NCBI GenBank assembly: GCA_936432065.2
Contig: OW386289.2
Span: forward strand, 38,953,538-39,017,537
Direction: 5' to 3'
DNA length: 64,000 nt
Source: Rutpela maculata
Taxonomy: Eukaryota > Arthropoda > Insecta > Coleoptera > Cerambycidae
The notes beneath the pieces were generated by a model that searched no databases, was not told where the DNA came from, and saw only the letters and a list, made by a program, of their open reading frames with translations. The number at the start of each line of letters is the position of its first letter. Positions within the stretch are counted from its first letter, which is position 1. A program made the position numbers and the translations under genes. This document shows, piece after piece, positions 32,441 to 43,483 of the stretch.

Positions 32441-33260
32441 TTATGAATTAATAGAGAAACTTAATACATATTTTGTTAATGTAAATATTTTCTGATTTTT
32501 AAAAAGTGTTCTTAATTCACATAATGTATTTTTTTTAATTATATATTTAATTATATTTAATTTATTTTTTTGTATTGTGAATGTTTGTGTCGCGTTTACT
32601 GCAGTCCTCCAAAATTCGATTCCGTATTGCAAAATACTGTTAAAATATGCAAAATATACTTGCTTGGCGACTGTAAAATTTATATTTTGTTTTATAGTGC
32701 GTATTGCGAACACAGCTTTACTAAGTTTTGAGTTTAATTGTGTAATATGTTCTGACCAGTCCAAGTAGTTGTACATATGTATGCCTAGAAATTTTGTTAA
32801 ATCTGTTGTAGATATGTCTTGTCGATTTAGATTTATCTTTATGTCTTGCAAATTTCGATACAGCTGAAAAATTATGCTATGCGTTTTGCTATAATTAAGT
32901 GCTAGTTTATTTGCCAAAATCCAATCCGAGATACCATCCATTATGGTCTGACTGGCTGTTTGTAATGATGTTATGTTCTCATGTTGTATGATGATACTCG
33001 TGTCGTCTGCGAAAAGAGAAAATGTAACTGTTGGAAAATTAAAGGCTATGTCGTTGATATATATATTATGAACGTTGAGCCCAATACAGATCCTTGAAGA
33101 ACACCACATTTGATATCTGCAATACTAGATTCATAATTTATTAGTTCTGTATTGGTCCCATGAGTTATTCTTACGTACATTTCTCGTTGGCTCAAATATG
33201 ACTTAAACCACTTTAACTGTATTTCCCTTATTTTAATGTTCGACAGTAATTTTTTATATA
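32441..33260 (-). pseudogene. RT C-terminal half of the minus-strand non-LTR element
   Basis: Minus strand reads WFKSYLSQREMYVRI and CGVLQGSVLG (about 33100-33220), then after one frameshift YINDIAF, catalytic FADDTSIIIQ (about 33000), ANKLALNYSKTHSIIF, TKFLGIHMYNYLDWSEHI and a C-terminal region to 32441. This is RT palm and thumb of a Jockey-superfamily element. FADD replaces the commoner YADD, as in several insect families. Confidence 0.85.
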
Positions 33261-33440
33261 ATGTGTTATTGCGGGGTTATGTGTAAATTTTTTTAAATAA
33301 ATCAAAAAACGTTTATTTTTACAGGATATTCTGATGTCTTTTGTTATCCAGCCAGTATAGTCTTCTTTATTATTTGTGATCGAGCTTTTTAATGGAAAAG
33401 CTTTATAAAAACAGGAATTAAATAATAAATCAAACTCCAA
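33228..33440 (-). pseudogene. EN-RT linker of the same non-LTR element
   Basis: Carries GWITKDIRISCKNKRFLIYL and HNPAITHYIKNYCRTLK, the conserved linker before RT. It is followed almost directly by late RT motifs, so the RT fingers and first palm motifs are deleted. Confidence 0.75.
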
Positions 33441-33539
33441 AAGTGATTCAACTTTAAAACTTCACCCTAATAACATTGTGGACATTGTGGTACTTCAATA
33501 TTGACCTCATAACTTAAACAAACCGTAAATGAGAATTTA

Positions 33540-34690
33540 CCTGAGAATTCAATGAAGATAGTGTGGTATCTTGATGGGGAGTTAATGAAATTGTGACTTC
33601 GGATCCTTGTGCTTGAGTGTCATACATCCACAGCATCATGATCATAATCTCAGCATCCCATAACCTCGTAACCCTTTAACTTTGAAAATCCAACAAAAAA
33701 AATTGAGATTCTAAGTAGGGAAATTCGTATCATTGTGGCATTAGAATCTTGGAATCAAGCACCCTATGGCGCCATAGCTCTTCAACGACAATCCCTGTAT
33801 CCTCATAACCCTATAACCCTGAGGATAAAATGAAAAAATAGGAACCTCTCGAATATAAACAAAAAACATAAACACACATCACAGATAGTAGACAACCCCC
33901 AAATTCATAGCCAAGGCTGTGCGGAACGGAGTTACACATTTGGAAAAAGGCAGACATACATCCACACCCACCGCCTTAACCGATTGAGCTACCGTGCCGG
34001 TAATGAGAATATAACTTTGGAAGTGGAGTGGAGGTGATTTCTGTTTAGGTGGCTTCATTTGATCTCTTGCTTTTTGCAAACTCTTTTATCTTACGATATC
34101 AGGAAAGGTGGGATAAGCATATGATGGCATTCTTTTGTTGAATATTGAAGGGGGGACGTGATATAAAGCAAGAAGCGTAAAATAAATTCGTTAAATCGGT
34201 CGTTCGAAGATAAAAGAGTTCGCAAAAGCAAGAGTTCAAATGAAGTCACCTAAACAGAAATCACCTGAAAAGATATTCCACTTCCAAAGTTACATTCTCA
34301 CTGAATTCCCAATTAAGATTCATTAATTTGATTTTATTAAATCCCCATAATTACGGTTATACGGCTGAAAGTTTTGCTTTTCAAGGAGCTGAAGAGTCAC
34401 GGGCTACTCGATTTCAAGATTCCGAGAACACAATCTCATGAATTCCCCTGTTCAGATTCTTTACATTTTTCTATTATATAACCAGAGTTATGCAGTTATG
34501 AGTTTACTGGGTTATGTAGTAGAAGGGTTTGCTGATGGAACAGGCTTACTTGGTAACAAGGTAACAAGGTTCCGAGGGCACAATCTAATTGATTCCCCAA
34601 TCGAGAGCCTCCTACTTTTTCACTGAATCCTCGGGGTTATGGTGATATGAGGATAGAGGATTGTCCGATTTAAATGACGCCGAGTGTAAT
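33540..34690. repeat. Foldback made of ~140-bp repeated units
   Basis: Units at about 33560 and 33720 recur inverted at about 34430 and 34570 (shared CACAATCTAATTGATTCCCC and ATGAGGATA..AGGGATTGTC type motifs). An inner inverted pair is 34001-34096 and 34204-34302 (GGTGATTTCTGTTTAGGTGG against CCACCTAAACAGAAATCACC-like sequence). It includes a SINE fragment at 33906-34001. No ORF. Confidence 0.6.
33906..34001 (-). repeat. SINE copy with internal deletion
   Basis: Matches the SINE at 1-182 at both ends (AGCCAAGGCTGTGCGGAA..., CCTTAACCGATTGAGCTACC) but jumps from the CACACCCACCG body straight to the A-box region, losing the B box. Confidence 0.8.
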
Positions 34691-35099
34691 AGTTTTGTAT
34701 AGTTTTCTTCTGTAATATTTTAAACAGTTTCTAAAGTTCCTGCCTGACACAAAATACACTGATCAAAGTCAATGTTGATCACAGATAGAGCTAAAAAATT
34801 ATATTTAGGAATGCACATGTTTACATTAAAAGTTTCTCACCCGATCTCTTCATGTTAGACAAATAGGGTGAATCATAAACCACTTGAAAATATTGAGAAT
34901 ATTATGTATTTTTTTTAAAACAACAATGTGTACAATAATGTAAAAAAGTAACAGCAGTGAACTATAATAACACTCCTTATTCACATAGAACGTATTAAAA
35001 TGAAAACTATCTCTTGCCATGTTACACGGCCTTTTTCTCACCTAATATACATTTTATGAAAAAACGCTCCAAATAAAAAAAACTTTCTCATTCCATTAG

Positions 35100-35535
35100 C
35101 TACAGCTTACTCGATTACAGTATGCAGTTATTTTGAAAAATAAAAAAGTTACCTCGATCCACACTTTATCGCTGTAAAGTATACAAAAGTACTGTCCCTT
35201 TCATTAATAATTATTTACTTTTCACATACATTGTTTTTGCATACACCGTTGGAAAGCGAAAGGTTTGAGAATTGCAGTACTAAAATATCAATTTTTTATG
35301 ACGACGAATAACAGATATAGAGAAGTGGGAATATTAAAAATGCGAAAATAGTGATTTCCGTAAAAAGCATGAAAAAGTGCAATTTTTTCCATTTTCGCAA
35401 TTCCAAAACAAATCGCGACCTCAAAAATATGTTTTGTGAGGTGTTTTTACATAAGAATCAACTGTCTGTTTTTGTATGATCGAGAGTTGCATAGCATGTG
35501 TCGAATTCAGAGGTCTCGCTCTTCGGCTATACCAC
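35100..35535. repeat. Solo arm related to the 384-2765 foldback
   Basis: Shares AAAAAGTTACCTCGATC and GTGTCGAATTCAGAGGTCTC with the right arm of the first element. I see no partner arm nearby. The sequence from 34850 to 35100 is AT-rich without a feature. Confidence 0.55.
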
Positions 35536-35594
35536 AAAGTTATTAGGTTAAAATTTCAAAGTTGAGGAGTTTTTGGAGTCTGATTTAAATGAGC

Positions 35595-35715
35595 TGGGTG
35601 AGCAATATTACGATCCGACAGACTTTTTTAGGTTAAAACGAAAACCTGACGTGCTGGGGAAAAACTAAGGTCAGATTCGTGTTCGGCGGCTCAAAATACA
35701 AGGGATAGGTATGGT
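35595..35715. repeat. Inverted repeat arm paired with 31420-31553
   Basis: See the partner. It contains AACCTGACGTGCTGGGGA and GGCTCAAAATACAAGGGATA. Confidence 0.65.
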
Positions 35716-36087
35716 CACCCCCATCACAGACAACATTTTTTTGTAGGACTTTATTGTTACTAATATATTAATTGGTATGTTATGGGACATTTTATTTAAG
35801 ATAACACATTTCAAGTCAACTTCAGCTAAAACCGGCCACTATTTTGAAAATATTTTCGTTGGATAGATCCTACTCATTCGTGTTCGGCGGCTCAAAATAC
35901 AAGGGATAGGTATGGTCAATACCTCATCACAGACAAAAATTTTTTGTGGGTCTGTGTTATTGTTACTAATATATTAATTGTTATGTTAAGGGACATTTTA
36001 TTTAAGATAGCACATTTCGAGTCAACTTCAGCTATAACCGGAAATGCCACTATTTTGAAAATATTTTCGTTGAATAGATCCTACTCA
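35676..36087 (+). repeat. Direct tandem duplication of ~205 bp
   Basis: Unit 1 (35676-35876) and unit 2 (35877-36087) both run from TTCGTGTTCGGCGGCTCAAA to GATAGATCCTACTCA. Unit 2 is about 10 bp longer. High similarity suggests a recent duplication that copied the end of the neighbouring arm. Confidence 0.85.
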
Positions 36088-36344
36088 TATTTTCAGATCA
36101 ATATTTTTTTTCTTCCTCCATATATTTCTAATAGATGGCTAAAATGAATCATCCTCTATATATAGATTATATATAAAAAGAAAAAACCGAATAGTTCCTT
36201 TAAAAATAACTATTGGGTTTCATACCTTTCAACGCTTATTTGTCTTATGCATGGTTTGAAATGTTCCGTTGTCTTAATATCCAAATGAATTTCTTTATTT
36301 CAATATTTTTATTTCTATACTTAAATAAAACAGTTGTTTTCTCT

Positions 36345-36840
36345 AAAGTCACTGATGATATTTTGCAGATGTGGGTCGAAGAAACTTTCCATATTTGATA
36401 GAAGTCTGTAAAAGTCATGTAAATAATATAATTGTATACACTTATTTGGCATCAAAATGTAGCTTGCATCGTCACTAATCAGATTTCACCATAAAATAGG
36501 CTATCAATATTAATGAGTGGAATAAGCGTAATAATATTTCACTTCCGGGTACCAGCACCAAAATTCAGAGATGTAGAGATATATTGCTTTGTAAATCCGC
36601 CGGCAGATACTCTCAGAAGTGACTGAGTCAGCTGTGATGTCATCAAAATGGCCGCCATACTAATTTCTGTAGGTTCAAATATCTCAAGAACTAATCAACG
36701 GATTCGGATAAGCAAAGTCTCATTTTAAAGATAAAGAATCATTTTAAAGATAAAGAATCATCCTACAAAAAAGTCAATAAGCAGTTATTACGTAAAAACA
36801 TTAGTTTTAATTTTATTTGCAGATTAATACAAAATATTTA
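36345..36840. repeat. Left arm of a 7.7-kb inverted repeat pair
   Basis: Inverted counterpart of 43484-44045 over roughly 480 bp: AATAGGCTATCAATATTAAT, ATTTGGCATCAAAATGTAGC, AAAATGGCCGCCATACTAAT and AAATATCTCAAGAACTAATC all recur inverted. The pair may be the termini of one large element or of a nested set. Confidence 0.7.
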
Positions 36841-36857
36841 AATTTTTGTCAATTTTA

Positions 36858-37553
36858 CTTCCACATCCAGTGGAAGTATAACGACAAAAAAATTTTTAAA
36901 AATTTTTATTGTTCAAATAGGCTTAGAATGTCACGAAACGTCGAGATTTTAAGTTTGAGCGAAAAAAAATTTTCTGTCTGTCGGTCTGTCTGTAACTTTT
37001 TTTGTGCGCACGTTTACTCTGGAACCGTTTGAGATATTGACTTGAAATTTGGTAAACATATGTACTTTAACGGGATCTAGAACTAGATTATATTTTCATC
37101 TTGTTCCGTAGAAGGGTTGGGGGGTAAATTGGGGTAAATTTGGGGAAAATAGGTAAATCAAGCAGGTAAGAGTCCATAAAATTGATATTTAGTATATACA
37201 AGAGAAGTTAAGGTCTCAAAAAAAAATTTGGCATTAGCCACCCCCATTACCACCCCCACCCCATTATTAAAGGGGATTAAAAAAAATTTTGATTTAGTGT
37301 GTGTACAAGAACCAGAAACCTCAAAATGTTTTTTCACTTCATACACCTGCACCACCACCACCCCCTATCACCACCCCCACCCCGTTACCGATGTGGGGTA
37401 TCGTTTTATGGGTTTTTGGGGTAGAGGATTTCAAATATCATATTATTAAAGTTCCATAAACAATTATTTCCACATACAAAATTTTTTCGTTATGAGTGAC
37501 TTGGATAGAAAATTTAGATGTGGAAGTAGTGATTCCTTGGGCAGCGGTTTTTT
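36858..37553 (+). repeat. (CTGT)n-bearing dispersed repeat, copy B
   Basis: Same start (ACTTCCACATCCAGTGGAAG), shorter CTGT tract and same end (CTTGGGCAGCGGTTTT) as copy A. It shows the 14-bp inverted end ACTTCCACATCCAG most clearly. Confidence 0.85.
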
Positions 37554-37852
37554 ACAAAATTTAAAAAGAACTGAGATATGATGTAACCTAAACAAAATAA
37601 CTTAAGGTATTTAATCGACATCCATTCGTGAGAGATGGTCTTCACATGCACACAAAAGAGTACATCTGAGACGACTTTTAATGCGACGACCCCTTGTAGA
37701 GTAGTATTATTATGACAAGATGACAGCAAAAAATATGCGCAGAAACGAGTTTGTGCACTCCATCATTCTAAGCCAATGAGAACGAATTACGTGTCATTCA
37801 ATGCCGATACCAGTGGCGGCGGTGGTCTGCAGTAGAGCGGCGGCGCAGCGGC
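37554..37852. other. No gene seen
   Basis: Spacer. A GC-rich patch (GTGGCGGCGGTGGTCTGCAG, about 37812) precedes the next repeat. Confidence 0.4.
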
Positions 37853-37970
37853 GATAATAATAATAACAAAACAACTTTATTGGGCAAAGTTTAATACAAA
37901 TTACTATTCTTACACTTCTCCTGAACAAAGGCTACTCGTAACAGTTGGGTAAGTTTTAACCTACATTACA
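37853..37970 (-). repeat. 3' tail fragment of a minus-strand non-LTR element
   Basis: On the minus strand it ends CCCAATAAAGTTGTTTTG followed by (TTA)n-type units, like the tail at 25366-25403. Only a 3' UTR-sized piece is visible. Confidence 0.5.
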
Positions 37971-38044
37971 CAGCTCCTTGGCCGCGAAACATTTATTGCG
38001 ATTACAATTATACCCCAGATGACGCGTATGTTGGCTCCGCCCCT

Positions 38045-39035
38045 GTCATCTTCTCATAATAATTCTATTCTACACCGTTCCTTGCACTTGCAGGACACTA
38101 ATTCTTGACAGTGTTTTCTCATATCCGAAAATGTTGTCCATAGAGGTTTGTATATTAAATCAACTTTTTTCCATCCCTACTGGCAAGGATCATGTTCCTG
38201 AGGTTTCCTACTCAGGTAATTTCCCCAAATATTACATTGAAAAATAGCCAATTTCAAGTGATGCAATAGTGTATCCGCAGTTGGAGGAATATTGTCAATA
38301 TTTCGACTTCGTTGGATAAAAAGTATACCACGCGTCTGGTTAACTGCATCTGCTGTACTAGAATAGTATAATACATAAATACAACAAAATGCTCAAGTAC
38401 AGAAAACTTTAGACTATCAGGTGTTGGTGGTGTTTTCAACAGGCTAGAATATTCTTGAAAAGCCGAATCAACATCACGAGATGACATCAATGTTTTTCAC
38501 GCAACCTTCTTTCCAATACCAGAAAACGATGAAACTGTATCGCATCCTGCGAATGCGTGGAAAAATGAAATCAGATCTGGTACACCACGTAGAAGATTAG
38601 AATATAATTCATGAATGGGAAGATACTGCAAATTCTTTCCAGTTCCGTACTCAACTTAAAGTTCTTTGACTTCTGCAATACGTGAAAATGCAAACAGTGC
38701 TATAACAATGACATCTGAATCAACCATCTTAATGATTACTTTGCTGTCATTTAGCTGCATCCAGGATGTACAAAAGAAGACGTGCATCTGCTTCCTCGTG
38801 CGATGAAGGTGACATGGAGGCCACGCTCTCTTCGTCACCTGATGAAATTACCCTGCCTTTGTATGTGCAGTATACTTGTTTTTCGTGACTTTGTATTGTA
38901 ACTAAATCCCTTGCTAAAAACATACTATTCGCCGGTTTACTGCCCTTTTTATATAACTGTTACACATAATATAGGATACTCTTCGCAGTTCTCTTGTGAA
39001 TAATTTTAGTTTTTGGACATTCTAAATTTTGTGAT
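38045..39035 (-). pseudogene. Cys-tailed (PIN-like) protein family, copy 3
   Basis: On the minus strand, in order: ARDLVTIQSHEKQVYCTYKG (about 38900), SSHEEADARLLLYILDA (about 38790), KMVDSDVIVIALFAF (about 38715, corresponding to the DTD strand), FFHAFAGCDTVSSFSGIGKK (about 38550), DVDSAFQEYSSLL to VLEHFVVFMYY (38380-38470), IPPTADTL-like and GWKKVDL blocks (about 38190-38270) and the first part of a Cys tail CQELVSCKCKERC (about 38075). It has several stops and frameshifts. It covers more of the family than copy 2 and has the same C-terminal layout as copy 1. Confidence 0.75.
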
Positions 39036-39330
39036 ACCAACTTACTCGTTAGTATAAAAAAATATATTAAAAAAAAAAGCTAAAAAAATACATCCAACCT
39101 GTCTGGAACTCACGACCCTTGGATTTTAAAAATCGAATCGAACAATATTTTATTATAAATTAAACATTTAGCATGTGTCTCCCCGGAACCTGGCCAACCG
39201 GAGCCAACCAGTGATAGTAGGGGGGCAGGTCTAGTTTGGTTTGAATGACAATGGGTGTAAGGATTAGAGTTGGATCGCAAGACAAAATTTTTAGCCACTG
39301 GACCATCATAAATTAATACAAAAAACCGCT

Positions 39331-40063
39331 GCCCAAGGAATCACTACTTCCACATCCGGATTTTCTATCCAAGTCACACAACGAAAAAATGCTGTATCTG
39401 GAAATAATTGTTTATGGAACTTTAATAATATAATATTTGAAATCCTCTACCCCAAAAACCCATAAAACGATACCCCACATCGGTAGTGCGGTGGGGGTGG
39501 TGACAGAGGGTGGGCGTGGTGGGTAGATAAAGTAAAAAAATATTTTGAGGTTTCTGGTTCTTGTACATACACTAAATCACATTTTTTTTCATCCCCTTTA
39601 ATAATGGGGTGGGGGTGGTAATGGGGGTGGCAAATACCAAAATTTTTTTTGAGACCTTAGCTTCTCTTGTCTATACTAAATATCAATTTTATGAACTCTT
39701 ACCTGCTTGATTTATCTATTTACTCCAAATTTACCCCCCAACCCTTCGACGGAACAGGATGAAAATATAATCTAGTTCTAGATCTCGTTAAAGTACATAT
39801 GTGTACCAAATTTCAAGTCAATATCTCAAACGGTTCCAGAGTAAACGTGCGCACAAAAAAGTTACAGACCGACAGACAGACCGACAGACAGACCGACAGA
39901 CAGACCGACAGACAGACCGACAGACAGACCGACAGACAGACCGACAGACAGACAGACAGAAATTTTTTTTCGCTCAAACTTGAAATCTCGACGTTTCATG
40001 ACATTCTAAGTCTATTTGAACAATAAAAATTTTTAAAAATTTTCCACTGGATGTGGAAGTAAT
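39331..40063 (-). repeat. (CTGT)n-bearing dispersed repeat, copy C
   Basis: Minus orientation. It has the longest GACA/GACC tract in the window (about 39863-39960), which generates spurious TDRQTDRQ frames. Ends match copies A, B and D. Confidence 0.85.
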
Positions 40064-40165
40064 TAAATGTCTGCAATACATATTATCATTCGAGAATAAT
40101 ATGTCAAAGATTAGATATATTATTCTGAAATATATATTAGTAAAATATATAAACAGAAAAAAAAA

Positions 40166-40893
40166 CCGCTGCCCAAAGAATCACTACTTCCACATCCAGA
40201 TTCTCTATCCAAGTCACTCACAACGAAAAAAATTTGTATGTGAAAATAGTTGTTTATGGAACTTTAATAATATAATATTTGAAATCCTCTACCCCAAAAA
40301 CCCATAAAACGATACCCCACACCGGTAGTGGGGTGGGGGTGGTGATAGTTGGGTGGTAGTGGGGGGGTGGATGAAGTAAAAAAATATTTTGAGGTTTCTG
40401 GTTCCTGTACATAAACTAAATCACATATTTTTTTTCATCCCCTTTAATAAGGAGGTGGGGGTGGCTAATGCCAAAAATTTTTTTGAGACCTTAGCTTCTC
40501 TTGTATATACTAAATACCAATTTCATGGACTCTTACCGGCTTGATTTACCCATTTACCCAATTTACCCCAATTTACCCCAATTTACCCCCCAACCCTTCG
40601 ACGGAACAAGATGAAAATATAATCTAGTTCTAGATCTCGTTAAAGTACATATGTGTACCAAATTTCAAGTCAATATCTTAAACGGTTCCAGAGTAAACGT
40701 GCGCACAAAAAAAAGTTACAGACAGACCGACAGACAGACAGACCGACAGACAGACAGACCGACAGACAGACAGAAAATTTTTTTTCGTTCAAACTTAAAA
40801 TCTCGACGTTTCATGGCATTTTAAGCCTATTTGGACAATAAAAATTTTTAAAATTTTTTTTGTCGTTACTATACTTCCATTGGACGTGGAAGT
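40166..40893 (-). repeat. (CTGT)n-bearing dispersed repeat, copy D
   Basis: Minus orientation, about 100 bp from copy C and in the same direction. Starts CCGCTGCCCAAAGAATCACT and ends near CATTGGACGTGGAAGTAA. It contains a triplicated ATTTACCCCA tract (about 40552-40590). Confidence 0.85.
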
Positions 40894-40989
40894 AATAGTG
40901 AGAGGAAATAACATTTCGCAAGATTTCTGTTTAAGTACAAGCGACAAAAATTAAGTAAATATTAAAAAAACTTTCTTATTTAATAATTG

Positions 40990-41210
40990 ATTTTCTAGCT
41001 AACACTAACTTACTGTCCAAATTTCAAAACAATTGGACTTTTCTTTCTTAAGTTGTCGCGATTACAAAAAAAAAACGTGACGGACGGATGGACAGACAGA
41101 CGTTGTTCAGAATTTGTTCACTAACGCAATGATATGAAAGTTTTTTGTCTGCGAGCAATATTTACTGTTTTAGAAATATCCGATCAAATGAAATATACTC
41201 TTTGTTTTCG
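40990..41210 (+). repeat. Dispersed repeat, sibling of 1444-1665
   Basis: Inverted relative to 1444-1665. It contains ACGTGACGGACGGATGGACA and TATTTACTGTTTTAGAAAT. Confidence 0.65.
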
Positions 41211-41439
41211 TATTTGCGAAGGGTATATCCCTAAATTAAATCTGGAACAAAGAAGAAAACAATTAGTGTGTAATGTAGTTTGTAGTGTAGTGTGTAGTGT
41301 AGCGAATACATAGTTGCCAAATTAAATAGGCCCATTTAACAATTTTTTATTATTACATATTCTGAAAGAGCTTGGTGAGTATAGTAAGTATGCCAAAAAT
41401 TAGAATACTGACGCCGCCTTCATGTATAAAAAATTATTA

Positions 41440-43290
41440 AAGTCGGCGCGCTTAAAAACGCTTGGAATAACCATGCAGTCGAGTTGTGACGTCAGATGGC
41501 TGAACCGCCCAGTGAACACGGCTGTGAATGCGAGTTAGTAGAGTAAAATCTGGAAGTAAAGACGCTTAGTTTTCGAGAAAAAAAAAACCGGCGTAGAACC
41601 AAACCAGACTTAATGGGATTCTTTAGTAAGATAATCGTGTACACGAAATCATTTTTTACGACATTTTTTGGTGGTCGAGAACTTTTTTATTTTGGAAAAA
41701 CTCAAAAAAATAGATTTTTAATGAAATATGTTTTTTAACGTCTCCACCTCTATATCTCTGAAAATATTTGTGTTATCAAGCTATTTTTTTTTTTAAATTA
41801 AAGTAGACACAATAGCGCTTCGAACAACGTCCCACGTGAACCCGATTTATTTTTTTTAAGTTGGAAAAATAATAGGAAACTCAAACTTGTTATTTTCAGT
41901 AGCGTTTTAGACAATCGAGAAAAAAATTTATTTATGAAAATTTGTATATACATGCTGTGTACAAATTGAAGCCAATAGTTGAAAAAATTTTTTAGGATAA
42001 AAATTTTTCATGTCCTGTTCATAGTATTGAGTCAACGATTTTTTTTAACGGGCCAAAATCATATTCTTGCGCGCTCGGCTGTAGCAAGCCTGCCGACTGC
42101 AACGATCTGACGGTCCCAGTCGGGATGTATGTAGTAGTTTAACTTATATCAATAGATACAAAACCAGTATAATATTTCATATATTGTACAGTAGTATTGA
42201 TCATATGTTGTTAATATTAAGAAATTGTACTATAAATATAAAATAGTCTCCTTTTAATAAAAAGACAGGTAGGTAGATATAAATATCTAATCTATAAATA
42301 TCAATCAGTGTTACTAACTACCCACCATATAATATAGTAAGTTTATTAGACATTTTTAAATGAATGAAAGTAAAAACGTACGCATAAAATGAGTTTTATT
42401 GTTGAAATAAATTTTCTATTGGATAGATAAATATGTAGTATGTAGTTTATGTACGCCCTACATTAATAGCATTCTAATTCGTTCACATCTGCCCTGAAAT
42501 CTTTAATAATGTTGTTACAGGAACGACATTTGCACTCGTTACAACATTTTAGGCCTTCCTTAAAACAAGCACATTTTCGATTGTCACAATTTTTATCCGA
42601 ACAATGAATACTTAATGATTTTCGACAACCGCCACTTCTACGCGACTAATCTGACCAACCCTGCATGCGAGGTGTATTAATTACGTCCCAATGTCGCATT
42701 TAGCGCTGATAAAAAAAATCGCTGTTGCCACACGGTACGGTACATTTTAGGAAAAAATATATTGTTTCAAAAACTTTTGTGATTATTAGGCTTTATTTTC
42801 TTCACTGCATGTATGTAAATATTTTCAAAAATAAAAAAGTTTATCGATTGGTGAAGATTTCAATACATAAAATATATATTTTTGGTTTATCTGATTTTTA
42901 GAGAAATGAAAGTGCGAATTGTGCCCAAACTGTTTATATTGGTAAAAGCGCTACAGTGTGCGCTTTAATTTGACACAAAACAAATTTCGGTACCTTTAAT
43001 AGTTTTAAATATATGGCGGTGGAAACAAAAAAAAAAACAATTTTATTTAAAAATACATTTTTTTCACTTTTTATTGATTTAAAAAGTTCGAGGCCACAAA
43101 AAATATGTCGTAAAATATGATTTCATATGCCCGGTGACATACTCAAAGGAACCTAACACGTTTGACCTGGCTCTACGCCAAAAAAAAACCGACACGCTAG
43201 ACTTACGAAATCGCTGCTGTAATATAGGTATCGGCGCACGCAAAGTGACGTCACTCTACGGATTGTTGGCCGGCCGAGCGTGTTTCTATT
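41440..43290 (-). mobile_element. Long-TIR element with a CXC-like Cys domain
   Basis: Diverged inverted arms at about 41440-41830 and 42985-43290: GGCGTAGAACCAAACCAGAC against TGACCTGGCTCTACGCC, and CATTTTTTACGACATTTTTT against AATATGTCGTAAAATATG. A small ORF with a Cys cluster (42463-42645, minus) lies between them. Outer ends are poorly defined, near the TGACGTCA words at 41487 and 43247. Confidence 0.6.
42463..42645 (-). pseudogene. CXC (tesmin/TSO1-like) Cys-cluster fragment
   Basis: About 60 codons open to a stop at 42463. It reads GGCRKSLSIHCSDKNCDNRK followed by CACFKEGLKCCNECKCRSCN and a short acidic tail. The CXCX...CX2-type spacing resembles one half of a tesmin/TSO1 CXC domain (zinc and DNA binding) and the Cys tails of the PIN-like family copies in this window. 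No start codon is visible; upstream stops bound it, so it is probably a terminal exon or a remnant. Confidence 0.6.
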
Positions 43291-43483
43291 CAAATGCGAA
43301 TATCTCTGTGGCTATTGATTCAATTGAGCTGAAATTTTTTTCTGAGGCTATTGGTTTGTTATACTTTAAAATGAGGAAGAAAAAGTAGGAAACTGCCATA
43401 TCACTAAATGACCCTATTAATAATAACAGGATAGCAAAGAGTTGCGGTGATTCTTACTGAGCGAACCAAACCTCTGACTTCTC

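Larger units (their letters stand above)
31559..33440 (-). mobile_element. Decayed non-LTR retrotransposon (Jockey/Rex-like)
   Basis: The 3' end is at the low-coordinate side: minus strand ends GGGAAATAAAATAAACTAAACTAAACTAA (31559-31588), a short (TAAAC)n-type tail. RT remnants fill 32441-33440. There is an internal deletion inside RT and several frame breaks. The segment 32100-32340 (GC-richer, TGACGTCA motifs) may be a later insertion. Confidence 0.7.

Noticed and set aside
37853..39035. One continuous non-LTR element
   Set aside because: The (TTA)n-tailed fragment is adjacent to, but unrelated to, the Cys-tailed pseudogene; no RT motifs follow.
39799..40026. TDRQTDRQ-repeat protein
   Set aside because: Frames come entirely from the GACA/GACC tract of a dispersed repeat; the same frame appears in other copies on either strand.
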